Assembly (NCBI GenBank): GCA_000421065.1 | Contig: ATWD01000001.1 | Span: forward strand, 4,394,001-4,458,000 | Source: Acidobacteriaceae bacterium TAA 166 | Lineage (GTDB): Bacteria; Acidobacteriota; Terriglobia; Terriglobales; Acidobacteriaceae | Length of the DNA stretch: 64,000 bases | Reading direction: 5' to 3' | Part shown: positions 7,473-14,718 of the stretch, one piece after another | How positions within the stretch are numbered: position 1 is the first letter of the stretch | How the letters are laid out: the number at the start of each line of letters is the position of its first letter | Program-made: the position numbers and the translations under genes | The notes under the pieces: model-generated | What the model was told of the DNA's origin: nothing | Database searches by the model: none | Seen by the model: only the letters and a program-made list of their open reading frames with translations

Positions 7473-9006
7473 TTTGACACTGTTGGACCTTGCGGAAGCT
7501 AAAGCGGCGTTACCTGCACGTAAACCTGCTCTAGCCGTGACTAAAAGAACTTTCTCGGCGGCCCAGCAGAATCGTTTCACGCAGGACTGGGCTACCTCGA
7601 TTCTGTCGCGAGACCAGAAGCTCTGGCAGGATTTGAGGAAGTTGCGAGCGCGGTCTCGAGAACTGGCCGACAATGATCCCCTTGCGGCTAAGTTCCTCTC
7701 GCTCTGCGTGGCCAATATCTCTGGGCCAAAAGGTATCACCATGCAGTCTAAGGTGAAGGCGCTACGTGGGCCTGCTCTGGCTGCTGGCCTCAATGAGCAG
7801 ATTGAGACGGAATGGCGGCGCTGGGGGCATCGTGGAAACTGCACGGTGGACGGGACGATGAGTTTCTCGGATCTCGAGCGCCTCTTTGTCCGCACTGTGG
7901 CTATGGACGGCGAATTCCTCTGCATCCTGAAGGCTGCCGACAATCCCTGGGGTTTCTCTGTTCAGGTTATCGACGTCGACCAGCTCGACTCTACTTATAA
8001 CGTCCCTCCGGCCCAGGGCCGTAACGAGATCCGCATGGGGGTCGAGCTGGATCGTATGCGCCGCCCCGTCGCTTATTGGCTGTGGACGCAACATCCTAAC
8101 GAATGGTCTGCGAGTGATCGTGCTCGCGTCCGTGTGCCGGCGGAGAGTGTGATTCACGCTTTCCTTCCCGACAGTGCCAGGCAGACGAGGGGCGTTCCGT
8201 GGATGACGCCCGCGATGTACCAAATGAACATGCTGAAGGGATATGAAGAGGCGGCCATCACGGCAGCGCGCGTGGCCGCGTGTCAGTCCTTTGCGATCAC
8301 CACGAAGGATTCGGGGGAGGATGATGCTTTCGAGGGGGACGGCGAGAATCTCGACGGGACGACATCGCTCGAGCTGACGCCAGGTGGTGGTATTCGGCTT
8401 GGTCCAGGTGAGGACATCAAATCAATCTCACCGGAACATCCGACAACGAACTACGGGCAGTTTGTGAAGGAGTGTAAGCGGAATATTGCAACCGCCCTGA
8501 GTGTGTCATACACATCTCTAGCTGACGACCTTGAGGGAGTGAATTTCTCCAGTATCCGCGCAGGCCTATTGAACGAGCGGGATATGTGGCGTGTGCGTCA
8601 GAAGTTTGCTATCACGCAGTTTCACCAGCGCATTTCGCGGGCGTGGTTGGCGGCCTCGGTATTGTCTGGGCGCATCGACCTCAGTGTTAGGGACGAGGAG
8701 GAGGTCCTCGAGCAGATCCGCTGGCATCCTCATGGCTGGGACTGGGTGGACCCGAAAAACGATCAGAATGCGAATGTGCTGGCTGTGGAGAATGGCTTCA
8801 CTACCCGGACCCGAATTCTCGGAGAGCGAGGCTATGACCTTGAAGACACGCTCCGCGAGTTGGCGGAGGAGGAGGCTCTCATCAAGAGTTTCGGGCTCAC
8901 CCTGGGGACTGACACGAAGGGCGAGGCTGATACGGCAGACGACGACCAGCAGTCTCAAGGGTCCGCAGATAGCGGCGGCGCGAAAGATGAAGCGGCCAAA
9001 AAATAG
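7462..9006 (+). CDS. Phage portal protein (lambda gpB family)
   Basis: About 514 residues, matching lambda-family portals. It has the conserved early DPLAAKFLSLCVANISG, then GPKG, FVRTVAMDGEF, VIDVDQLDS and the SYTSLADDLEGVNFSSIR segment near residue 350. Twelve subunits form the ring through which DNA enters. GTG 7462 is preferred because AGGAG at 7445-7449 is too close to the TTG at 7450. The acidic C-terminus is followed by a terminator. Confidence 0.9.
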   Translation: MATNLTLLDLAEAKAALPARKPALAVTKRTFSAAQQNRFTQDWATSILSRDQKLWQDLRKLRARSRELADNDPLAAKFLSLCVANISGPKGITMQSKVKALRGPALAAGLNEQIETEWRRWGHRGNCTVDGTMSFSDLERLFVRTVAMDGEFLCILKAADNPWGFSVQVIDVDQLDSTYNVPPAQGRNEIRMGVELDRMRRPVAYWLWTQHPNEWSASDRARVRVPAESVIHAFLPDSARQTRGVPWMTPAMYQMNMLKGYEEAAITAARVAACQSFAITTKDSGEDDAFEGDGENLDGTTSLELTPGGGIRLGPGEDIKSISPEHPTTNYGQFVKECKRNIATALSVSYTSLADDLEGVNFSSIRAGLLNERDMWRVRQKFAITQFHQRISRAWLAASVLSGRIDLSVRDEEEVLEQIRWHPHGWDWVDPKNDQNANVLAVENGFTTRTRILGERGYDLEDTLRELAEEEALIKSFGLTLGTDTKGEADTADDDQQSQGSADSGGAKDEAAKK

Positions 9007-9030
9007 AGCTGCTCATGGGATAGAGAGTTG

Positions 9031-9057
9031 AACCCGGCAAAATTTGCCGGGTTTTTT
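9031..9057 (+). terminator. Terminator between portal and capsid genes
   Basis: An 11-bp perfect stem (AACCCGGCAAA with its complement), a one-base centre in the palindrome and a T6 run. Its 3' arm contains TTGCCG, the -35-like part of the next promoter element. Confidence 0.85.
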
Positions 9058-9079
9058 CTTTTGGGCGCATAACCGCGTT
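9044..9079 (+). promoter_or_regulatory. Phased promoter-like element before capsid gene
   Basis: TTGCCG, 18 bases, CATAAC, six bases, GTG 9080. A new transcript is needed here because a strong terminator lies immediately upstream. The stretch from the -10 to the start is nearly identical to that at 21967-21981. Confidence 0.55.
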
Positions 9080-11074
9080 GTGAGCAAGCAACGCATACCC
9101 GACGCCCTTCCGATCCAGCAGCGAGCGGCGACTGTATCCAGCTTCGACTATGACAAGCGCACGGTTACCTTCGCGCTCACGTCGGAGACGCCGGTCGAAC
9201 GTTGGTATGGGGAAGAGATTCTCGATCACTCGGATAGCTCGATTGATACTGAGCGCCTGAGCCGAGGAATCCCTCTCCTCTTCAACCATGACCCAAACCA
9301 GCACATCGGGCGTATCGAGAGCTACGAGATCAAGGATAAGAAGCTCTACGTAACGGCTCGATTTGGCAACTCTCCTCTCGCGCAGCAGAAGCTCGACGAC
9401 GTCCGCGACGGCATTCTCGTCGACGCCAGCGGCGGTTACATCCCGCGAGATTACCAGTTCACAGAAGGAAAGAAGGGCGCGCAGGACACCGTGCGCTGGA
9501 CTAACTGGATGCCCGCAGAGGGCTCCCTTTGTCCCGTACCTGCGGACCCGACTGTCGGTATCGGTCGTTCGATTGATGCCCCATCGGTTCCAGTGGGGAC
9601 GCCTATCTTTCCAGTCCGCAGCCTCGGCGCTGTAGTTGAGGCCGAGGCTGCGGACACGGCGGAGGCAGTTGATCCAGCCGAAGAGCAGCGTTCTACGCAG
9701 TCCAACCCGGCCCAGGCCGAAAACAAGGAAGAGGTACGCATGTCCACCCCCGCTACCGGCCACAATGAGGCCGTTGCCGCTGAGCGTAACCGCGTCAGCG
9801 AGATCAACGCGATCGCGCAGCGTTACGCCAAGTTTGTCACCCCCGAACAGCGCGACAAGTTCGTCGCCGACGAGACCGGCGTCGATGTGGTCCGCAAGTT
9901 CGTCATGGATAAGCAACTTGAAGAGGCGCAGGCCAACGAGGTGCGTAACCTCAATCCTCTCGGCCTGAGCGAAGCCGAGCAGCGCAGCTACTCGCTTACC
10001 TCCGCACTGCGCGCCGCCGCCGGCGAGACGCAGCGTGGCTTTGAGCATGAGGTGTCCGATGCGCTCGCGAAGTCTACCGGACGCAGCGCTCGCGAGCATG
10101 GCCTGTTCATCCCGATGAATATGAAGATGCGCGCTGGCGATCTTGATCGCATCGCGTCTCGCAATGGCCTGCCGATCGCGACCCGCGCCGCCAACGACAC
10201 GAGCGCTGGCAATGGCAACGGTGCAGCTACCATCTTCACCGAGTTCGTATCGCTGATCGAGCTACTGCGCAACCAAGTCAAGGTTCGCCAGATGGGTGCG
10301 ACGTTCCTCGCCGGACTCACCGGCAACGTGGCCTTCCCGAAGCAGACCGGAGCGACCAGCGCTTCGTGGGTTGCCGACAATCCTGGTGCCGATGTCGCTG
10401 ACTCCAACATCAGCTTCGCCCAGATGAGCATGACGCCGAAGATCCTTCAGGCGTCGACCGGCTTCTCCCGCCTGCTGCTTCAGCAGAGCTCGGTGGATGT
10501 CGAGGCGCTCATCCGTATGGACCTGACTGCCGTCGCCGCGCGTGCGATCGACCTGGCGGCCCTGGTTGGAACGGGCACGAACAACCAGCCCAGGGGTATC
10601 CTCAACCAGACCGGCATTGGCTCCATCGTCACCGCCGGCGCGGCCCTGAGCTTCGACAATATCACCGAGTTCGAGACGCAGATCGCCGAGGCGAATGCGG
10701 ACGTGCTCGGAACCTTGGGGTATCTCACCACGCCGCGCGTGCGGAAGAAGCTGAAGAATACTGCCGAGCTGGCCAACCAGATTGCGCTGCCCATCTGGCA
10801 GAACAACGAGGTCAATGGCTACAAGGCGGACGTTACCAACCAGCTCCCGACGCCGCTGTCTACCGGCGGAACGCCGTACAAGCAACACACCATGATTGCC
10901 GGCGTGTGGAGCGAACTTCTGATTGGCGAGTGGGTCGCCTATGAGGTTGTCACCGATCCCTTCCGCCTGAAGAAGCAGGGAATCATTGAGGTCACCACCT
11001 ACGACACTTGCGACGTCAATGTGCGGCATCCTCAGTCTTTCGTCGCCGCCACGGACATCAATCCGCTGGCCTAA
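9080..11074 (+). CDS. Fused prohead protease and HK97-type major capsid protein
   Basis: 664 residues. Residues 1 to about 165 match the HK97 prohead protease family (substituted His in LLFNHDP, and SGGYIPRDYQF). A linker of about 60 residues leads to a charged delta/scaffold-like helix, and then an HK97-fold capsid (VSLIELLRNQVKVRQMG, then GATSASWVADN, LLQQSSVDVEALIRMDL and a GTNNQPRGILN loop). An internal methionine follows EEVR near residue 220 and might give a separate capsid product. The polyprotein must be cleaved to assemble. The GTG start has no Shine-Dalgarno. Confidence 0.85.
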   Translation: MSKQRIPDALPIQQRAATVSSFDYDKRTVTFALTSETPVERWYGEEILDHSDSSIDTERLSRGIPLLFNHDPNQHIGRIESYEIKDKKLYVTARFGNSPLAQQKLDDVRDGILVDASGGYIPRDYQFTEGKKGAQDTVRWTNWMPAEGSLCPVPADPTVGIGRSIDAPSVPVGTPIFPVRSLGAVVEAEAADTAEAVDPAEEQRSTQSNPAQAENKEEVRMSTPATGHNEAVAAERNRVSEINAIAQRYAKFVTPEQRDKFVADETGVDVVRKFVMDKQLEEAQANEVRNLNPLGLSEAEQRSYSLTSALRAAAGETQRGFEHEVSDALAKSTGRSAREHGLFIPMNMKMRAGDLDRIASRNGLPIATRAANDTSAGNGNGAATIFTEFVSLIELLRNQVKVRQMGATFLAGLTGNVAFPKQTGATSASWVADNPGADVADSNISFAQMSMTPKILQASTGFSRLLLQQSSVDVEALIRMDLTAVAARAIDLAALVGTGTNNQPRGILNQTGIGSIVTAGAALSFDNITEFETQIAEANADVLGTLGYLTTPRVRKKLKNTAELANQIALPIWQNNEVNGYKADVTNQLPTPLSTGGTPYKQHTMIAGVWSELLIGEWVAYEVVTDPFRLKKQGIIEVTTYDTCDVNVRHPQSFVAATDINPLA

Positions 11075-11092
11075 GACGAGGGCGTAACGAGC

Positions 11093-11119
11093 GGGTCGGG
11101 AAAGCAAGCCCGGCCCGCA
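11093..11119 (+). other. GC-rich hairpin after capsid gene
   Basis: GCGGGTCGGG and CCCGGCCCGC form a stem with an 8-base loop. There is no T-run, so it may stabilise the capsid mRNA 3' end rather than terminate. Confidence 0.4.
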
Positions 11120-11153
11120 TAGCTTCCGCCCGAGGGCGAGAAAGAGGTTTTGT

Positions 11154-11342
11154 ATGGCTGACGATAAGCCGAAGGTGGCGAGTTTCATCTCCGTCACGCC
11201 CGGAAAAAAGATGCGCGTGAAGACGACCGCTGAGACCCGGATTGCCGGGCAGCACGTCTCCGCCGGAACCGTCGCCGAAGTGATGGAGGACGTGGGATAC
11301 GACCTCATCACTGCTGGCAAAGCCGAGAAGTATATCGGCTGA
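11154..11342 (+). CDS. Small head-region protein
   Basis: 62 residues, soluble, predicted beta-rich (KMRVKTTAETRIAGQHVSAGTVAEV). AAAGAGG lies a few bases before ATG 11154. It follows the capsid gene where small decoration or completion proteins usually lie, but I do not recognise a family. The 150 bases after it hold a GGCGGGA/TCCCGCC hairpin near 11460-11482. Confidence 0.5.
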   Translation: MADDKPKVASFISVTPGKKMRVKTTAETRIAGQHVSAGTVAEVMEDVGYDLITAGKAEKYIG

Positions 11343-11492
11343 CGACAAGATACCCCACAAACGACGAATGCCGGTGGGCCAGGAGTGAGGCGAGTATCCC
11401 TGTTGCGGCGGGGACGCGTTGCCAACCTGCGACGGAGTATAGGCCGGCAGATGAGAAGGGGCGGGACCGCAATCCCGCCAGCTTGAGGATCT

Positions 11493-11750
11493 ATGGCCCG
11501 TTTGAAGAGCTTTCAGCTTGCACCCGACATCTTCGCGAACCTCTTTACGATCGGCGCACATTCGGCCTACACGGTAGATGCGAATGGTTTCCCAGATGGC
11601 GTGGTCGTCGACAGCTTCGCAGAGGTGCGCGATGCGAGCGGCAATCTGGTCGGGGTGAAGGTGCTGCTTGAGCATCAGACATTCCCCGACATTGATCCGA
11701 CCGGCACGGTGCCGATTGTGATCCCGGGAATTTCAAAGGCTACGGCTTAG
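11493..11750 (+). CDS. Small phage protein, unknown
   Basis: 85 residues, compact, with a Gly/Asp-rich beta pattern (DANGFPDGVVVD, DASGNLVGVKV). It sits between head genes and ssb and ends ten bases before the SSB start. A decoration or stabilising capsid protein is possible; no motif decides it. Confidence 0.5.
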   Translation: MARLKSFQLAPDIFANLFTIGAHSAYTVDANGFPDGVVVDSFAEVRDASGNLVGVKVLLEHQTFPDIDPTGTVPIVIPGISKATA

Positions 11751-11759
11751 GAGGATGGA

Positions 11760-12191
11760 TTGGCGAAGTCGGTAAACAAAGTGATGCTCCTGGGCAATCT
11801 GGGGCGTGCTCCGGAGGTGAAGTCCACCAGCGGCGGTACGGTTGTGGCTTCGTTCTCGCTGGCGACCGCGGACCGCTACAAGGACCAGGGCGGCAACTGG
11901 CAGGATCGCGCCGAGTGGCATAACTGTGTGGCCTTTGGGAAGACGGCGGAGATTATCCGCGACTACGTCGGCAAGGGCTCGAAGCTCTTTGTCGAGGGCA
12001 AGATGCAGACGCGCTCCTGGGACGATAAGGAGAGCGGCCAGAAGCGCTATAAAACCGAGGTTGTCGTGCTCGAGGTGTCTCTGCTTGGGGCTCCGATGGG
12101 CAAGCAGGCTTTTACATCTGATGCTGGCGACGACGAACAACCTGGATATGCCTACACGCGCCAGGTCCAAGACGATGACGTTCCTTTTTAG
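11760..12191 (+). CDS. ssb: Single-stranded DNA-binding protein
   Basis: 143 residues with the OB-fold signature (NKVMLLGNLGRAPEVKST, then FSLATADRY and EWHNCVAFGK) and the acidic C-terminal tip DDDVPF that recruits replication partners. TTG 11760 is the start, with AGGAGGA seven bases upstream. It is placed inside the head gene cluster rather than with replication genes, which is unusual; it may support late replication. Confidence 0.9.
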   Translation: MAKSVNKVMLLGNLGRAPEVKSTSGGTVVASFSLATADRYKDQGGNWQDRAEWHNCVAFGKTAEIIRDYVGKGSKLFVEGKMQTRSWDDKESGQKRYKTEVVVLEVSLLGAPMGKQAFTSDAGDDEQPGYAYTRQVQDDDVPF

Positions 12192-12199
12192 GGGTGGGC

Positions 12200-12631
12200 A
12201 TGGCATTCGCATATAGCGATCGCGGGTATGCGCTAACGGAGAGCTCCGAGGGAGTTCGCCTGACGGCGTATCAGGACTCGGTGGGTGTGTGGACGATCGG
12301 CTACGGCCATACGCTAGGTGTGAAGGCTGGCGACGTCTGCACGGCGGCGCAGGCGGACCACTGGCTGCACGAGGACATTGCCGCAGTGGTCGCCTGCGTG
12401 AATAGCCTTGTGACGTCACGGATCAACCAGAACCAGTTTGATGCTCTGGTGGATTTTGCTTTCAACCTGGGGTGCGGTGCGCTGTCGAGATCGACTCTAC
12501 TGAGGCACGTCAACGCCGAGCGGTTTGTGGCGGCTCGCCTTGAGTTCTCTAAGTGGATCTATGCCGGAGGCGAAGTGCTGGCTGGCCTGGTGAAGCGCCG
12601 CGCCGCAGAGGCGGCACTCTTTGCCGCATAA
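12200..12631 (+). CDS. Endolysin, GH24 lysozyme
   Basis: 143 residues of the T4/P22-type lysozyme family (muramidase). The catalytic pattern is visible near the N-terminus: Glu in SSEGVRL, Asp in AYQDS, Thr in GYGHT. FDALVDFAFNLG is conserved in the family. There is no signal peptide, so release needs a holin. ATG 12200 follows AGGGG; GTG 12194 is the alternative. It lies between ssb and head-tail genes, far from the membrane proteins at 24.8-26.3 kb. Confidence 0.9.
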   Translation: MAFAYSDRGYALTESSEGVRLTAYQDSVGVWTIGYGHTLGVKAGDVCTAAQADHWLHEDIAAVVACVNSLVTSRINQNQFDALVDFAFNLGCGALSRSTLLRHVNAERFVAARLEFSKWIYAGGEVLAGLVKRRAAEAALFAA

Positions 12632-12667
12632 TTGCCCGAATTTCTCGAATGCCGGTAATTAGAAGGT
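12632..12667 (+). promoter_or_regulatory. Phased promoter-like element before 12668
   Basis: TTGCCC, 18 bases, TAATTA, six bases, ATG 12668. An AGAAGG lies only one base before the ATG, too close for an ordinary Shine-Dalgarno. Confidence 0.5.
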
Positions 12668-12967
12668 ATGCCGATAGGGGATAACGATCTCGCGTCAGGA
12701 GTTTTCTTCAAGGACTTCGGGGTCGTTGTCCAGTTTGGGACACAGTTTGCAACTGGAAACTTTGATGCTCCGAGCAAGGATGCCATTTTTGGCGGAATCA
12801 CGACGGTGAGTGATGAGGAGTATCGGGTGGAGGTGTCTTATGTAGCTTTCTCGCCTATGCCGGATGCTCGGTCGAAGCTTGTCATCGGAGGAGCTAGCTA
12901 CTCGGTGAATTCGGTAGATCCCGTCGACGACGGGAAGACGGTAGTGCTGAGGATGCGTCGGCTATGA
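12668..12967 (+). CDS. Head-tail attachment protein (lambda gpFII-like)
   Basis: 99 residues. FGVVVQFGTQFATGNFDAP near the start and a C-terminal SYSVNSVDPVDDGKTVVLRM fit the small beta-barrel gpFII/stopper family, which caps the filled head before tail joining. The gene overlaps the next by ATGA, and the neighbours (tail terminator, tail tube) support the role. Confidence 0.65.
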   Translation: MPIGDNDLASGVFFKDFGVVVQFGTQFATGNFDAPSKDAIFGGITTVSDEEYRVEVSYVAFSPMPDARSKLVIGGASYSVNSVDPVDDGKTVVLRMRRL

Positions 12968-13455
12968 GTGGCGTGTCTGTTCGTGAACAGATTTTGCAGC
13001 TTATCGTGTCGCGCCTCGGCGCGGAGGGGACACCCGCTAAAAACGTGTTTCGTTCGCGTATGGAGCAGATTTCGCAGGCTGATTTGCCGTGCTACGTGGT
13101 GATGCCCCTAGATGAGGATTCGCATGTTGGAGGGGACTTTACGGACAGAGAGTCTGTAACGCGCATGCTTCAGGTTTCGGTAAAGGCGATCGTAGACGCT
13201 GCCACCCAGGAGACGGGTGATTCTCCGGAGCTGTCGGGCGTGGCCATCGACGACTCTGCGCTCGATCCGTTCTATGTCTTTGCGGCAACCCAGTTGGTTG
13301 GTGGGGATGGCCGGCTCGGCGGCTTTGTGAATGCGGCAGATGAGTCCAGGCACGAGATGGTGTTTCAGCCGGAAGGGCGAGACCTGATCGGTTTGGATAT
13401 GGGGTTTCAATTCGAGTTTTCGACGTTGCGTGGCGATCCCACGCAGAGGGGGTAG
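12964..13455 (+). CDS. Tail terminator / completion protein (gpU-like)
   Basis: 163 residues. VREQILQLIVSRLG at the start followed by a beta-rich body (LPCYVVMP, MLQVSVKAIV) fits phage tail terminator (gpU/DUF3168-type) proteins that stop tail tube growth and bind the head connector. It lies between gpFII-like and tail tube genes with a 4-base overlap upstream. Confidence 0.65.
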   Translation: MSGVSVREQILQLIVSRLGAEGTPAKNVFRSRMEQISQADLPCYVVMPLDEDSHVGGDFTDRESVTRMLQVSVKAIVDAATQETGDSPELSGVAIDDSALDPFYVFAATQLVGGDGRLGGFVNAADESRHEMVFQPEGRDLIGLDMGFQFEFSTLRGDPTQRG

Positions 13456-13458
13456 TGA

Positions 13459-13899
13459 ATGGCAGGAACGGCGGCAACGAAGCTCCGCGGTTATCAGGGG
13501 CAGGTCTACTACGCGGTTGGGACCGGCACGAAGAAGAAACTGTCTCACCTGACCGATGTAACGGTCGATGTGAAGGCGGATTCGATCGACTTTAGCGACC
13601 ACGATAACGACGGCTGGAAGGATACGGGTGCGGGCCTCAAGTCTTTCAGCGGCACAGCGACCCTCAATAAGTTCACGAACGATATGTCGCAGGATGACCT
13701 CTTCAATGCGCTCACCGGGGCGACCGACGTAACGATCGAATTCCGACAGCTGGATGCTGTGGGCGAGACCATGTATACCGGCACCGTCAATATCACCGGT
13801 TATTCGATGAAGTCTCCGAACAGCGGCGCGCAGACCATAGATATCACTTTCGATGGACGGGGAGCTCTGACCGAAGGTTCTATCGTCGCCTCTTCGTAA
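13459..13899 (+). CDS. Major tail tube protein
   Basis: 146 residues of the siphophage tail tube family. It begins AGTAATKLRGYQGQVYY, then VTVDVKADSIDFSDHDNDGWKD and LKSFSGTATL, ending in a beta-strand region (GTVNITGYSMKS). Hexamers stack into the tail tube. It is followed at once by a strong terminator, as expected for a highly expressed structural gene. Confidence 0.8.
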   Translation: MAGTAATKLRGYQGQVYYAVGTGTKKKLSHLTDVTVDVKADSIDFSDHDNDGWKDTGAGLKSFSGTATLNKFTNDMSQDDLFNALTGATDVTIEFRQLDAVGETMYTGTVNITGYSMKSPNSGAQTIDITFDGRGALTEGSIVASS

Positions 13900-13918
13900 T
13901 CGACAGATTTTCTCCTGA

Positions 13919-13956
13919 CAGGGTGCTTCTTTGGGCGAGGAGCACCCTGATTTTTT
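13919..13956 (+). terminator. Strong terminator after tail tube gene
   Basis: A 9-bp perfect stem CAGGGTGCT/AGCACCCTG, a 13-base loop, then A and T6. It separates the tail tube from the lower-expressed tail assembly genes. Confidence 0.85.
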
Positions 13957-13972
13957 GCATGTGAGGAGTGGA

Positions 13973-14425
13973 ATGGGAAACGCTATTTCAGGACGAGTGA
14001 GGTTGGATATCAGTGGCGCGCGCCGGGAGCTGGCGTGTGACATGAATGCCGCAGAGGTGCTCTACGGGCAGCGCGGCGAGCATTGGGTACTGTGGCTAAT
14101 AGAGCGCTTTGTCGGAACCCCGGTGCGCGAGGCCGGCAAGGTGGTTGGATATCGACGGCAGGGAATCTCTCCGGCAGAGGAGGTAGCCACGCTGTACGCG
14201 CTGCTTGCTACGGATCGCGAAGACTCGGGCCGGGATGATAGCGAGAAAGAGCTGCGCCGGTCTGTCGGACTGTTCAACCGTCAGGACGTGATGGACGCCA
14301 TATCGAAAGCTGTGCTGGCGAGCTTCGGTGTACCGGGGGAAGAGATCGAGGTCGTCGTAGTCGCGGCGGACGCGCCTCGTGGAAGCGCACCCGCGGCAAC
14401 GCATGGAACTGGCATCGAGCGCTGA
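13973..14425 (+). CDS. Tail assembly chaperone, first protein (gpG-like)
   Basis: 150 residues. Its position between tail tube and tape measure and its early MNAAEVLYG segment fit siphophage tail assembly chaperones (gpG analogues, similar to GTA gp10-type), which coat the tape measure during tail building. AGGAG lies before ATG 13973. The -1 frame stays open across the end of this gene into the next one, as in frameshifting G/GT pairs, but no canonical slippery heptamer is visible. Confidence 0.55.
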   Translation: MGNAISGRVRLDISGARRELACDMNAAEVLYGQRGEHWVLWLIERFVGTPVREAGKVVGYRRQGISPAEEVATLYALLATDREDSGRDDSEKELRRSVGLFNRQDVMDAISKAVLASFGVPGEEIEVVVVAADAPRGSAPAATHGTGIER

Positions 14426-14433
14426 AGGTTGGG

Positions 14434-14718
14434 ATGGTCGAGCTCCGGCTCGCGCCGGCGGTCTTCTGGAGGACGACGCTGGCTGAGTGGCGCGTGATGC
14501 TAGAAGGGCTGGCCGACGCGCAGGACCTCGATATGCGCAAGCGTGCATGGGAGCTGTCCCATTTGCTCGTGGCTGCCGGCTGCAAGCCTGACAAAGTTAC
14601 GGTTGCAAAGCTGCTTGGAGAGAAAGAGCGCCGCCAGCCAGATCGCGAGGAGAAGGCGCGGCGGGATACAGCCCGATTCTTCAAGCGGATGCAGAAGGAG
14701 AGGGAAAAGGATGGCTAA
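14434..14718 (+). CDS. Tail assembly chaperone, second protein (gpT-like)
   Basis: 94 residues. An early TTLAEWRVMLEGLAD helix is followed by a very basic, helical tail (EKERRQPDREEKARRD). It starts nine bases after the previous stop, with AAGG upstream of ATG 14434, so it could be made independently or as a -1 frameshift extension. Its stop lies inside the tape measure start (ATG 14711), which supports the chaperone assignment. Confidence 0.55.
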   Translation: MVELRLAPAVFWRTTLAEWRVMLEGLADAQDLDMRKRAWELSHLLVAAGCKPDKVTVAKLLGEKERRQPDREEKARRDTARFFKRMQKEREKDG

